The notes: generated by a model from the sequence alone, not told the origin. Shown: positions 9,102 to 17,727, counted from the stretch's first letter. The stretch: DNA of 64,000 nucleotides from Rhodobacteraceae bacterium LNNU 3342 (GCA_008711135.1 VUAW01000014.1:21251-85250), one strand, 5' to 3'. Program-made: numbers and translations.

Positions 9102-10037
9102 ATGGCAGATCTGGGATGCATGTTCGGCGCGCAGGGTGTTGACACCTTCATGGGGTTGCCCCGCTGCGAGGATCTTGCCGCGCTGCAGGCCCGGGTTGCG
9201 CTGATCGGGGCCGGGGCGATCACATCCTATGCCTCAGTCGGGGCGTATTGTGCGGGGGCGCCGGCGGCGATCCGGGCCGGGGCGGCGGCCTATGCGGCGA
9301 ACCTGGGGCACATGAACTTTGACCTTGGCGGGGTAACCCTTCCTGTACCAGATGCCGCGGCGGATTGCGGCGACTTGCCGGTGGTGGATGGCGAGGGAGA
9401 GCGTAACCGGCAGATCGTGCGGGATGCGGTTGCGGCGGTGCTCGATCGCGGGGCGGTGCCGGTGCTGCTAGGGGGCGACGATTCTCTGCCGATCCCGATG
9501 CTGCGGGCGTTCGAGGGGCGCGGGCGGTTTACCATCCTGCAAATCGACGCGCATGTCGACTGGCGCGACGAGGTGCAGGGGGAACGGCTGGGCCTGTCAT
9601 CGACCATGCGGCGGGCAAGCGAGATGGGGCATGTGGAGCGGATCATCCAGGTTGGGCAGCGGGGGATCGGCTCTGCGCGGCCTGCGGATTATCAGGATGC
9701 GCTGGACTGGGGTGTACAGTTTGTGTCGGCGCGGGATGTGGCGCGGGGCGGGGTCGGTCCGGTGCTGGAGCTGATCCCGGAGGGGGCGGAGGTGATCATC
9801 TGCTTTGACTGCGACGCGCTGGATCCGGCCATCATGCCGGCGGTGATCGGGCGGACGGCGGGCGGGCTGGATTACTGGCAGGCGGTGGAGCTGATCGAGG
9901 GCGTGGCGCAGCGGGGGCGGATCGCCGCCTTTGACTTGGTGGAGTTCATGCCTGAGCGGGACATCGACGGGCAGGCCGCGCTTGTTGCTGCGCAGCTGGT
10001 TGCCGCGACCCTGGGGATCATTGCGCGGCAGGAATAG
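9102..10037 (+). CDS. Ureohydrolase (agmatinase/arginase family) with altered metal ligand
   Basis: Binuclear manganese hydrolase fold that releases urea or a related group from guanidino compounds. About 311 residues from an ATG preceded by AGGAGA. The family blocks are PVLLGGDDSLPIP, ILQIDAHVDWRDE (DAHxD) and IICFDCDALDPAIMP (DxDxxDP). In characterised arginases and agmatinases the first block is GGDHS, where His binds metal A. Here Asp (about residue 127) takes its place, while the other five ligand positions are kept. The substrate is therefore uncertain. The 275 bases upstream hold a GC-rich hairpin but no gene. fabF follows 42 bases downstream. Confidence 0.85.
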   Translation: MADLGCMFGAQGVDTFMGLPRCEDLAALQARVALIGAGAITSYASVGAYCAGAPAAIRAGAAAYAANLGHMNFDLGGVTLPVPDAAADCGDLPVVDGEGERNRQIVRDAVAAVLDRGAVPVLLGGDDSLPIPMLRAFEGRGRFTILQIDAHVDWRDEVQGERLGLSSTMRRASEMGHVERIIQVGQRGIGSARPADYQDALDWGVQFVSARDVARGGVGPVLELIPEGAEVIICFDCDALDPAIMPAVIGRTAGGLDYWQAVELIEGVAQRGRIAAFDLVEFMPERDIDGQAALVAAQLVAATLGIIARQE

Positions 10038-10079
10038 GGCGTGTATCAAAGCGCGCGAAGAAAACAGCAGGAGAAGCCG

Positions 10080-11342
10080 ATGCGTCGGGTGGTTGTCACG
10101 GGCTTGGGAATGGTCACGCCGCTGGCTTGCGGTGTCGAGGAAACCTGGCGGCGTCTTCTTGCCGGGCAGAGCGGCGCGCGCACCATCAGCCGCTTCGATG
10201 CGAGCCACCTGTCCACCACCTATGCCTGCGAGATCCCCTTTGGCGACGGATCGGACGGGACCTTCAATCCCGACGACTGGATGGAGCCGAAGGAGCGCCG
10301 CAAGGTGGACGACTTCATCCTTTACGGGATGGCGGCGGCGCAGCAGGCGGTCGAGGATGCGGGCTGGATGCCCGAGGACGAGGAAGGCCGGCTTCGCACC
10401 GGCGTCATGATCGGGTCGGGGATCGGCGGGCTGTCGACGATTGCCGAGACGGCGCTGCTGATCAAGGAGAAGGGGCCGCGGCGGGTGTCGCCGTTCTTTA
10501 TTCCCGGCGCGCTGATCAACCTGATTTCGGGGCAGGTGAGCATTCGCTATGGCTTCAAGGGGCCGAACCACGCGGTGGTGACGGCTTGCTCGACGGGGGC
10601 GCATGCCATTGGCGATGCAGCGCGTATGATCGCCTGTGACGATGCGGATGTAATGGTCGCAGGTGGGGCGGAGAGCCCGATTTCCGAGATCGGGATCGCC
10701 GGGTTCAACGCCTGCAAGGCGCTGTCGACCAAGCGGGCCGATGATCCGGCCAAGGCGAGCCGGCCCTATGATGCGGATCGCGACGGGTTCGTGATGGGCG
10801 AGGGCGCCGGGATCGTGGTGCTTGAGGAATATGAGCACGCCAAGGCACGTGGCGCGAAGATCTATGCCGAGGTGCTGGGTTATGGGCTGTCGGGCGACGC
10901 CTATCACATTACTGCGCCGGCCGAGGACGGGGATGGCGGCTATCGCAGCATGTCGGCGGCGCTGAAACGCGCGGGGCTGACGCCGGACCAGGTGGACTAT
11001 ATCAACGCGCATGGCACCTCGACCATGGCCGACACAATCGAGCTGGGCGCGGTGGAGCGGCTGCTGGGCGATGCGGCAGAGAAGGTGACGATGTCCTCGA
11101 CAAAGTCATCGATTGGGCATTTGCTGGGCGCTGCCGGGGCGGTCGAGGCGATTTTCTGCGTGCTGGCCATTCGGGACCAGGTCGCGCCGCCGACGATCAA
11201 CCTGGACAATCCCGCTGTGGAGCCGAAGCTGGACCTTGCGCCGAATGTGGCGCGTGACCGGGAAATCCGGGTGGCGCTGTCGAATTCGTTCGGGTTCGGC
11301 GGGACGAATGCGAGCCTGGTGCTGGGCAAGGTGGACGACTGA
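10080..11342 (+). CDS. fabF: Beta-ketoacyl-ACP synthase II
   Basis: Elongating condensing enzyme of fatty acid synthesis. About 420 residues with N-terminal RRVVVTGLGMVTPLACG. The Cys-His-His triad is visible: Cys at about 170 in ACSTGAHAIG, His at about 311 in NAHGTST and His at about 347 in SIGHLLGAAG. The ATG at 10080 follows AGGAGAAG. A GTG 39 bases upstream would add residues not typical of FabF. The stop overlaps the mltG ATG. fabF-mltG directly before the GTA genes is a conserved arrangement in Rhodobacterales. Confidence 0.95.
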   Translation: MRRVVVTGLGMVTPLACGVEETWRRLLAGQSGARTISRFDASHLSTTYACEIPFGDGSDGTFNPDDWMEPKERRKVDDFILYGMAAAQQAVEDAGWMPEDEEGRLRTGVMIGSGIGGLSTIAETALLIKEKGPRRVSPFFIPGALINLISGQVSIRYGFKGPNHAVVTACSTGAHAIGDAARMIACDDADVMVAGGAESPISEIGIAGFNACKALSTKRADDPAKASRPYDADRDGFVMGEGAGIVVLEEYEHAKARGAKIYAEVLGYGLSGDAYHITAPAEDGDGGYRSMSAALKRAGLTPDQVDYINAHGTSTMADTIELGAVERLLGDAAEKVTMSSTKSSIGHLLGAAGAVEAIFCVLAIRDQVAPPTINLDNPAVEPKLDLAPNVARDREIRVALSNSFGFGGTNASLVLGKVDD

Positions 11343-12577
11343 TGTGGCGCAACATCGCCTCGAACGCGCTGACGCTGTTTGTCGTAGTGCTGGCGCTTCT
11401 GGGCGGGCTGATCGCTTGGGGGCAGCGGGAATATGTGTCCCGCGGGCCGCTGGAGCAGTCGGTTTGCGTGCGGGTCGAGCGGGGTGCGAACATTGCGGGG
11501 ATCTCGGCCCAGCTTGAGGAGCAGGGGGCGATCACCAACGGGACGATCTTCCGGATCGGGGCGCGGTATAGCGACCGGGCCTCTGACCTCCGGTTCGGGA
11601 GCTATCTGGTGCCGCCGGGGGCCTCGATGGAGGAGGTGCTGGACGTTCTGACCCGGGGCGGGCAGTCGACCTGCGGGACGGAAGTGAACTATCGCATCGG
11701 GGTGGTGACGGCCGAGATGGTCGTGCGGGAGATCGATCCCGACACGGCGCGGTTTGTCGAGACGGTCAAGTTCAACCCTGCTGCCGGTGAAGCGCCGGAG
11801 GAGTATCTGGCGGTTGCCGAGGCGGATGACACGCGGTTTCGCGTGACGCTGGCCGAGGGGGCGACGAGCTGGCAGGTGGTCGAGGCGTTGCGGCAGGCGG
11901 AGTTCCTGAGCGGGGAGATTGATTCGGTTCCTGCGGAAGGGGTGCTGGCGCCTGATTCGTACGAGGTGACCCGGGGAGCGGACCGGGCGGCGCTTTTGGC
12001 AGAGATGGAAGCGCGTCAGTCGCGGATTCTGGCCGACCTTTGGGAGGCGCGCGCGGAGGGGCTTCCGATCCAGACGCCGGAGGAGGCGCTGATCCTGGCC
12101 TCGATCGTCGAGAAGGAGACCGGGGTTCCTGAGGAGCGGCGGCAGGTGGCGAGCGTGTTCGTCAATCGGCTGAACCAAGGGATGCGGCTGCAGACCGACC
12201 CGACGGTGATCTATGGCGTGACCAATGGGCAAGGGGTGCTGGGGCGTGGGCTGCGGCGGAGTGAGCTGGACCGGCCAACGCCTTATAATACATATCAGAT
12301 CGACGGGTTGCCGCCGACGCCGATTGCCAATCCGGGGCGGGCGAGCATCGAGGCGGCGCTTAATCCCGACGATACGCCCTATGTTTACTTCGTGGCGGAT
12401 GGAACTGGCGGACATGCCTTTGCTGTGACGCTGGACGAGCATAACCGCAACGTGGCGCGGTGGCGCGAGATCGAGCGTGAGCGGGCTGCGGCGGGGATTG
12501 CGACGGACCCGGAGACGGGGGCTGTGGAGGCCGGAGAAGCCGAGACGGAGGCCGAGGAAGCGGAGGCTACGGAGTGA
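11342..12577 (+). CDS. mltG: Endolytic murein transglycosylase MltG
   Basis: Inner-membrane lytic transglycosylase that cuts nascent peptidoglycan strands. One N-terminal membrane segment at about residues 10-27, a LysM-like region, then the YceG domain. The block ILASIVEKETG carries the catalytic Glu at about residue 257. RLQTDPTVIYG, YNTYQIDGLPPTPI and NPGRASIEAALNP are further family blocks. The C-terminal 35 residues are an acidic Glu/Ala tail not needed for the fold. The start overlaps the fabF stop. It is the last chromosomal housekeeping gene before the GTA promoter. Confidence 0.93.
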   Translation: MWRNIASNALTLFVVVLALLGGLIAWGQREYVSRGPLEQSVCVRVERGANIAGISAQLEEQGAITNGTIFRIGARYSDRASDLRFGSYLVPPGASMEEVLDVLTRGGQSTCGTEVNYRIGVVTAEMVVREIDPDTARFVETVKFNPAAGEAPEEYLAVAEADDTRFRVTLAEGATSWQVVEALRQAEFLSGEIDSVPAEGVLAPDSYEVTRGADRAALLAEMEARQSRILADLWEARAEGLPIQTPEEALILASIVEKETGVPEERRQVASVFVNRLNQGMRLQTDPTVIYGVTNGQGVLGRGLRRSELDRPTPYNTYQIDGLPPTPIANPGRASIEAALNPDDTPYVYFVADGTGGHAFAVTLDEHNRNVARWREIERERAAAGIATDPETGAVEAGEAETEAEEAEATE

Positions 12578-12602
12578 GCGTACGCAACCTAGGAGATAGT
12601 TC

Positions 12603-12631
12603 TTGACTTTGCGTGCGCTCTGAAGTATACC
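12603..12631 (+). promoter_or_regulatory. Sigma70-like promoter in front of the GTA cluster
   Basis: TTGACT at 12603-12608 and TATACC at 12626-12631 with exactly 17 bases between them. It lies in the mltG-orfg1 gap, where GTA transcription is expected to begin. Predicted RNA would start near 12638 and include the hairpin at 12657-12688. Known GTA clusters need an activator (GafA in R. capsulatus); its site cannot be recognised here. Confidence 0.65.
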
Positions 12632-12656
12632 TTGTGACAAGCTAGGAGAAGTGGGC

Positions 12657-12688
12657 AAGCGGCACGGGGAAACCCGGGGCCGCTTTTT
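12657..12688 (+). terminator. Terminator-like hairpin in the GTA leader
   Basis: AAGCGGC and GCCGCTT pair around an inner GGG/CCC stem, directly followed by a run of five T. It lies between the promoter and the first GTA gene, so it would act on GTA transcripts themselves. It could also stop read-through from mltG. Confidence 0.7.
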
Positions 12689-12711
12689 CATTTCGCTCGT
12701 GCGGGGCAGGC

Positions 12712-13059
12712 ATGAGAGCGGGTGGACAGATGACAATGATGGTTCCCGTCAGGGGGGAAGGGTCTTCGGAAGCGATGCTTTCGGAGGCCCTTTTGCTTTA
12801 TCGGACCGCGGCGGAGGTTTTCGCCACGGTCATCGAGGAGGCGAAGAGCGGTGACGCGAAGGCTGCGCGGGAGGCGCAGGGCTATGCGAAGGAGTTCCAG
12901 AAGGCGCTTCTGACCGCGATGCAGGAAAGGCAGAAAGTTGAACAGCTTAGAAAGCAGGACGCCGGGATTGCCTATGACTACGCGCTCGACTTCGACGCGG
13001 CGCGAGATGAGATCGGGCGCAGGTTGGCTCGCCTCCGCGCCGCAGGAGGTGGTGGATGA
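12712..13059 (+). CDS. GTA orfg1, small terminase-like DNA packaging protein
   Basis: First GTA gene, 115 residues from the ATG at 12712. A start at 12730 (MTMMVPV) is also possible. Position and length fit RcGTA orfg1, which acts as the small terminase. The middle is a helical region rich in Ala, Glu and Lys (about residues 25-85), as expected for an oligomerising small terminase, and the C-terminus is a Gly-rich tail. The stop overlaps the proposed start region of the large terminase gene. Without context the protein would be hard to identify. Confidence 0.8.
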   Translation: MRAGGQMTMMVPVRGEGSSEAMLSEALLLYRTAAEVFATVIEEAKSGDAKAAREAQGYAKEFQKALLTAMQERQKVEQLRKQDAGIAYDYALDFDAARDEIGRRLARLRAAGGGG

Positions 13060-14350
13060 GTTCATTGGCGGGCTGAGCGACGGGGCGTTGATGGCGCTGC
13101 CGTGGCTGTTCGAGTTCTGGGCCTTGCCGCATCAATTGCCGCCGGAGGGGGAGTGGAAGACCTGGGTCATTCTGGGAGGGCGGGGCGCGGGCAAGACGCG
13201 CGCCGGTTCGGAATGGGTGCGGGCGGAGGTGGAGGGGCCGCGGCCGCTGGACCCGGGGCGGTCGAAGCGGGTGGCGCTGGTGGGGGAGACCTTTGACCAG
13301 GTGCGCGACGTGATGGTCTTTGGCGACAGCGGGATTTTGGCATGTTCGCCCCCCGACCGGAAGCCGGTCTGGGAGGCGACGCGGCGGAGGCTTGTGTGGC
13401 CGAACGGGGCGGTGGCGCAGGCGTTTTCAGCGCATGAGCCGGAGAACCTGCGGGGGCCGCAGTTCGATGCCGCTTGGGTGGATGAACTGGCCAAGTGGAA
13501 GCGGGGCGAAGAGGTATGGGACATGCTTCAGTTCGCGCTGCGTTTGGGGGAGCATCCGCGGCAGGTGGTGACGACGACGCCGCGGAACGTGCCGGTGCTG
13601 AAGCAGGTGTTGGGGAATGCGAGCACGGTGACCACCCATGCGGCGACCGAGGCGAACCGGGCGTGGCTGGCCGCGAGTTTTCTGGAGGAGGTGCGGACGC
13701 GCTATGCCGGGACGCGGCTGGGCCGGCAGGAGCTGGACGGGGTGTTGCTGGAGGATGCGGAGGGGGCGCTTTGGACATCTGCGGGGTTGGAGGCCCTGCG
13801 GGTGGACCGGGCGCCCCGGCTGGGGCGGGTGGTCGTGGCGGTGGATCCGCCTGTTACCGGGCATGGCGGTTCGGACGACTGCGGGATCGTTGTGGCGGGA
13901 GTCGTGACGGAGGGGCCGCCGGAGCAGTGGCGGGCCTTTGTGCTGGAGGATGCAAGCGTTTCGGGCAAGAGCCCGGCGGAGTGGGCGCGGGCTGCGGTGT
14001 CGGCGATGGAGCGGCACGGGGCGGAACGGCTGGTGGCGGAGGTGAACCAGGGGGGCGACCTGGTCGAGAGCGTGGTGCGGCAGGTTGATCCGCTGGTGCC
14101 TTATCGGGGGGTTCGGGCCGCTAAGGGAAAGGTGGCGCGGGCGGAACCGGTGGCGGCGCTTTATGAGCAGGGGCGGGTGAGGCACCTGCGGGGGCTGGGG
14201 GCGCTGGAGGACCAGATGTGCCGGATGACGGCGCGAGGGTATGAGGGACGTGGAAGCCCGGACCGCGTCGATGCGCTGGTCTGGGCGTTGCACGAGTTGA
14301 TGATCCAGCCCGCGCAGCATTGGCGAAGGCCGCAGATGCGATCGTTGTAG
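13049..14350 (+). CDS. GTA orfg2, large terminase
   Basis: ATP-driven DNA packaging motor and headful nuclease. The N-terminal ATPase has Walker A GGRGAGKTR (about residues 43-51) and Walker B AAWVDELAK (about 140). The C-terminal RNase H-like nuclease begins with VVVAVDPPVTG (about 262) and contains LVAEVNQGGD and DRVDALVWAL. The start is uncertain. Two GTG codons at 13049 and 13052 overlap the orfg1 end beside AGGAGG, and an ATG at 13091 is the next choice; family-like sequence begins near ALMALPWLFEFWALP. The gene is followed by a strong intrinsic terminator before orfg3. Confidence 0.92.
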   Translation: MVDEFIGGLSDGALMALPWLFEFWALPHQLPPEGEWKTWVILGGRGAGKTRAGSEWVRAEVEGPRPLDPGRSKRVALVGETFDQVRDVMVFGDSGILACSPPDRKPVWEATRRRLVWPNGAVAQAFSAHEPENLRGPQFDAAWVDELAKWKRGEEVWDMLQFALRLGEHPRQVVTTTPRNVPVLKQVLGNASTVTTHAATEANRAWLAASFLEEVRTRYAGTRLGRQELDGVLLEDAEGALWTSAGLEALRVDRAPRLGRVVVAVDPPVTGHGGSDDCGIVVAGVVTEGPPEQWRAFVLEDASVSGKSPAEWARAAVSAMERHGAERLVAEVNQGGDLVESVVRQVDPLVPYRGVRAAKGKVARAEPVAALYEQGRVRHLRGLGALEDQMCRMTARGYEGRGSPDRVDALVWALHELMIQPAQHWRRPQMRSL

Positions 14351-14358
14351 GGAAGCAG

Positions 14359-14384
14359 CCCGCCGGATTTCCGGCGGGTTTTTT
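14359..14384 (+). terminator. Intrinsic terminator between GTA orfg2 and orfg3
   Basis: CCCGCCGG at 14359-14366 pairs perfectly with CCGGCGGG at 14371-14378 around ATTT, followed by six T. By sequence this is one of the strongest terminators in the window, yet it sits inside the GTA operon, eight bases behind the orfg2 stop. Confidence 0.88.
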
Positions 14385-14418
14385 CTTGGCCGCAGGGTGG
14401 GCAAGCAAGGAGTAGGGG

Positions 14419-15585
14419 ATGTTCGACTTTCTGAAGCGCGGGGTGGCCGAGCCGCCCGAGCGCAAGGCCAGTGCAACCGGGCCGGTGGTGGCTTGGGGCA
14501 CGGCGGGGCGAGTGGCCTGGACGCCGCGGGATACCGTTTCGCTGACGCGGACGGGGTTTCAGGGCAATCCGGTGGGGTTTCGGGCGGTCAAGCTGATCGC
14601 GGAGGCGGCGGCGGCGTTGCCGCTCGTGCTGCAGGATTGCGAGCGGCGGTACGAGGCGCATCCGGTGCTGGACCTGATCCGCCGGCCGAACCCGGCGCAG
14701 GGCAAGGCGGAGCTGTTCGAGGCGTTGTACGGTCAGTTGCTGTTGTCGGGAAACGGGTATCTGGAGGCCGTGGGCGGGACGTTTCCGGCGGAGCTGCATG
14801 TGCTGCGGTCGGACCGGATGGCGGTGGTTCCGGGGGCGGATGGCTGGCCGGTGGCCTATGACTATACCGTCGGCAGCCGCAAGCACCGGTTCGACATGAG
14901 CGAGGGCGCGACGCCCATCTGCCATATCAAGAGTTTTCATCCGCAGGACGATCATTACGGGTTTTCGCCCCTGCAGGCGGCGGCGACGGCTGTGGATGTG
15001 CACAACAGCGCCTCGCGCTGGTCGAAGGCATTGCTGGACAATGCGGCGCGGCCTTCGGGGGCAATCATCTACAAGGGCGCGGATGGGCAGGCGGCGCTGA
15101 GCCAGGACCAGTACGACCGGTTGGTCAGCGAGATGGAGATGCATCATCAGGGCGCGCGGAATGCGGGGCGGCCGATGTTGCTGGAAGGGGGGCTTGACTG
15201 GAAGCCGATGGGGTTCAGCCCTTCGGACATGGAATTTCAGCAGACCAAGGAGGCGGCGGCGCGGGAGATTGCCATCGCCTTTGGGGTGCCGCCGATGTTG
15301 TTGGGGATCCCAGGGGATGCGACTTATGCGAATTACCAGGAGGCGAACCGGGCGTTTTACCGACTGACGGTGGTGCCCTTGGTGACGCGGGTGGCGGCGG
15401 CGGTGTCGCACTGGCTTTCAGGATTCGCGGGTGGGGACGTGGAGTTGCGGCCGGATCTGGACCAGGTGCCGGCGCTGGCGGTGGAGCGGGACCAGCAGTG
15501 GCGGCGCGTGGGTGAGGCGACCTTTCTGACGCAGGCGGAGAAGCGGGCGATCCTGGGCCTGCCGCGGCTTGCGGAGGAGGAATGA
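14419..15585 (+). CDS. GTA orfg3, portal protein
   Basis: HK97-family portal that forms the DNA entry ring of the capsid. 388 residues, normal for the family. Blocks typical of phage portals are seen: GNPVGFRAVKLIAEAAAALP near residue 55, LIRRPNPAQGKAELFEALYG near 90, and the C-terminal block TYANYQEANRAFYRLTVVP near 300. The ATG follows AAGGAGTAGGGG. The last four bases overlap the start of orfg3.5. No membrane segment or signal peptide. Confidence 0.93.
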   Translation: MFDFLKRGVAEPPERKASATGPVVAWGTAGRVAWTPRDTVSLTRTGFQGNPVGFRAVKLIAEAAAALPLVLQDCERRYEAHPVLDLIRRPNPAQGKAELFEALYGQLLLSGNGYLEAVGGTFPAELHVLRSDRMAVVPGADGWPVAYDYTVGSRKHRFDMSEGATPICHIKSFHPQDDHYGFSPLQAAATAVDVHNSASRWSKALLDNAARPSGAIIYKGADGQAALSQDQYDRLVSEMEMHHQGARNAGRPMLLEGGLDWKPMGFSPSDMEFQQTKEAAAREIAIAFGVPPMLLGIPGDATYANYQEANRAFYRLTVVPLVTRVAAAVSHWLSGFAGGDVELRPDLDQVPALAVERDQQWRRVGEATFLTQAEKRAILGLPRLAEEE

Positions 15586-15827
15586 GCACGCGCCGGCCTA
15601 CGGGCGGATCGCGATACCTTTACGACTCGTTCGACGCGGCATCCGCCCGGATCGAGGCGAATGAGCGGGTGGCCGAGGAGCGCTGGTCGGGGCTGGAATA
15701 TCGGTTGCAGCAGATGGAGGCGGTGCTGGACCGGCTGGAGAAGCGGTTGTGGCTGGCCGTTTATGGCGTGGTGGCGGTGATCCTGGCGCAGGGGGTTCAG
15801 TCGCTGATTGCGCAGGCAGGGCAATAG
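15582..15827 (+). CDS. GTA orfg3.5, small protein with coiled coil and membrane segment
   Basis: 81 residues starting in an ATGA overlap with the portal gene. The N-terminal half is charged with a possible coiled coil (about residues 20-55). The C-terminal half is a hydrophobic helix (LWLAVYGVVAVILAQGV), so membrane association is possible. It occupies the place of orfg3.5 in RcGTA. Its role is unknown to me, and a part in capsid assembly at the membrane would be a guess. Confidence 0.8.
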   Translation: MSTRRPTGGSRYLYDSFDAASARIEANERVAEERWSGLEYRLQQMEAVLDRLEKRLWLAVYGVVAVILAQGVQSLIAQAGQ

Positions 15828-15835
15828 GAGAAGGC

Positions 15836-16384
15836 ATGGAGTTGGAGCACAAGTTCCACCGTTCCGACACGGGGCTGGTGGTGACGGATGGCACGCTGAT
15901 CGAGGGCTATGCAAGCCTGTTCGGTCGGCGCGACCAGGGCGGCGACGTGGTGGAGCGCGGGGCCTATGGCCGGTCGCTCGCGGCGCTGGGGGCGGCGGGG
16001 CGGCGGGTGAAGATGCTGTGGCAGCATGATCCCACGCAGCCGATCGGGATCTGGGACGAGGTGCGCGAGGACGAGCAGGGCCTGTTCGTTCGCGGGCGGC
16101 TGTTGACCGAGGTCGCGAAGGGCCGGGAAGCGGCGGCGCTGATCGCGGCGGGGGCCATTGATGGGTTGTCGATCGGGTATCGCACCAAGCGGGCCGAGCG
16201 CGAGGCGGGGGTGCGCCGCCTTGTGGAACTGGAATTGTGGGAGGTGTCGCTGGTGACGTTTCCCATGCTGACCGATGCGCGGGTGGGGGCCAAGGCGGAT
16301 GCCGGGCCTGACCTGATGCTGGATCTGGCGCAGGCGCTGGAAGGCGCGCGCCAGGCGTTCGCGGCAGATCGCGGCGCGGACTGA
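15836..16384 (+). CDS. GTA orfg4, prohead maturation protease
   Basis: HK97-family serine protease that trims the capsid protein during head assembly. 182 residues from the ATG at 15836, which has AGGAG six bases upstream. Family blocks are GYASLFGRRDQGGDVVERGAY, KMLWQHDPTQPIG with the active-site His, and AIDGLSIGYRT containing the nucleophile Ser. The C-terminal 25 residues are Ala-rich and helical. It sits directly before the capsid gene, as in HK97-like phages. Confidence 0.92.
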   Translation: MELEHKFHRSDTGLVVTDGTLIEGYASLFGRRDQGGDVVERGAYGRSLAALGAAGRRVKMLWQHDPTQPIGIWDEVREDEQGLFVRGRLLTEVAKGREAAALIAAGAIDGLSIGYRTKRAEREAGVRRLVELELWEVSLVTFPMLTDARVGAKADAGPDLMLDLAQALEGARQAFAADRGAD

Positions 16385-16408
16385 CCCCTTAACATCAACG
16401 GAGATCAG

Positions 16409-17608
16409 ATGAGAACCGAGACGAAGTCGCGGGCGGGCGAAGCTTTGCCCGATGCCCGGAGCCCGGCTGCCGAGGTCAGGACCGCGCTGGCGGGATTCCT
16501 GAACGAGATGAAGACCTTTCAGTCCGACGTTAAAACGAAGCTCAAGGAACAGGAAGAGCGACTGATCATGCTGGACCGCAAGAACGTTTCCGTTGCCCGC
16601 CCCGCACTTTCCGGCGCCATCGAGGCTGCTGCGCCCCATCAGAAGGCGTTCAACGCCTATCTGCGCAATGGCGATGACGATGGGCTGCGCGGGCTGACGC
16701 TGGAGGGCAAGGGCATGTCGACGGCCGTGGCGGCCGAGGGCGGTTACCTGGTCGATCCGAAGACGGCGGACACGATCCGTTCGGTGCTGCGGTCGACGTC
16801 TTCGGTGCGGGCGATTGCCAATGTGGTGACGGTGGAGGCCACGAGCTTTGACGTGCTGGTGGATCATTCGGACATGGGTTCGGGCTGGGCGAGCGAGAGT
16901 GGCCCGATCGGTGAGAGCGACACGCCGATCATCGAGCGCATCACCATCCCGCTGCATGAGCTGTCGGCAATGCCGAAGGCGAGCCAGCGGCTGCTGGACG
17001 ACAGCGCCTTTGACATCGAGGGCTGGCTTGCGGGTCGCATCGCCGACAAGTTCGCCCGCGCGGAGGCCGCGGCGTTTATCAACGGCGATGGTGTGGACAA
17101 GCCCAAGGGCTTCCTGTCGCATCCGAAGGTGGCCGAGGGCCAGTGGAGCTGGGGCAAGCTGGGGTACATCGCCACGGGCAACAATGGCGACTTCGCGACG
17201 ACCAGCGCGTCGGATGCGATCGTCGACTTGGTCTATGCGCTGAGCGCGACCTATCGCGCCAACGCGAGCTTTGTCATGAATTCGAAGACCGCGGGTGCAG
17301 TGCGGAAGATGAAGGATGCGGACGGGCGCTTCCTGTGGTCGGACGGGTTGGCGGCGGCGGAGCCGGCGCGGCTGATGGGCTATCCGGTGCTGATTGCCGA
17401 GGACATGCCGGATATCGCGGCGGGCACCTTCGCGATCGCCTTTGGCGATTTCAATGCGGGTTACACTGTTGCGGATCGTCCGGACCTGCGCGTGCTGCGT
17501 GACCCCTTCAGCGCGAAGCCGCATGTGCTGTTCTATGCCTCGAAGCGCGTGGGTGGCGATGTGAGCGACTTTGCCGCGATCAAGCTGCTGAAGTTCGCGG
17601 CAAGCTGA
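16409..17608 (+). CDS. GTA orfg5, major capsid protein
   Basis: HK97-fold major capsid protein, 399 residues. The first roughly 100 residues hold a charged coiled-coil delta region (FLNEMKTFQSDVKTKLKEQEE), which the orfg4 protease is expected to remove. The capsid core starts around GMSTAVAAEGGYLVDPKTAD. Other family blocks are SSVRAIANVVTVEA, DDSAFDIEGWLAGRIADKFA and EAAAFINGDGVDKPKGFLSH. The ATG follows CGGAGATC. It is followed by the longest intergenic gap in the cluster, which contains two strong hairpins. Confidence 0.95.
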   Translation: MRTETKSRAGEALPDARSPAAEVRTALAGFLNEMKTFQSDVKTKLKEQEERLIMLDRKNVSVARPALSGAIEAAAPHQKAFNAYLRNGDDDGLRGLTLEGKGMSTAVAAEGGYLVDPKTADTIRSVLRSTSSVRAIANVVTVEATSFDVLVDHSDMGSGWASESGPIGESDTPIIERITIPLHELSAMPKASQRLLDDSAFDIEGWLAGRIADKFARAEAAAFINGDGVDKPKGFLSHPKVAEGQWSWGKLGYIATGNNGDFATTSASDAIVDLVYALSATYRANASFVMNSKTAGAVRKMKDADGRFLWSDGLAAAEPARLMGYPVLIAEDMPDIAAGTFAIAFGDFNAGYTVADRPDLRVLRDPFSAKPHVLFYASKRVGGDVSDFAAIKLLKFAAS

Positions 17609-17616
17609 TCCCAGTT

Positions 17617-17699
17617 CCCCGCCCCCCTGGGGGCGGGGTGGCGCGCGCCCGGTTTCGTCTAGCTGATCCTCCCCGTCCGAGCGGGACGGGGCGCGCGCC
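17617..17699 (+). repeat. Two strong hairpins and a repeated GC palindrome behind the capsid gene
   Basis: CCCCGCCCCC at 17617-17626 pairs perfectly with GGGGGCGGGG at 17629-17638. CCCCGTCC at 17671-17678 pairs with GGACGGGG at 17684-17691. GGCGCGCGCC occurs at 17640-17649 and again at 17690-17699. There is no proper T-tract, so RNA stabilisation of the capsid message or partial termination are both possible. Confidence 0.6.
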
Positions 17700-17727
17700 G
17701 GTTGTTTTCGAACAGGCGGAGAGACCC

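Noticed and set aside
10997..12736. A 579-residue open frame on the minus strand opposite mltG and fabF
   Set aside because: Arg- and Pro-rich shadow. Both strands cannot be coding here, and fabF and mltG are unmistakable.
15797..17524. A 575-residue minus-strand frame opposite the GTA capsid and protease genes
   Set aside because: Shadow of GC-rich GTA genes, low-complexity composition and no motif.
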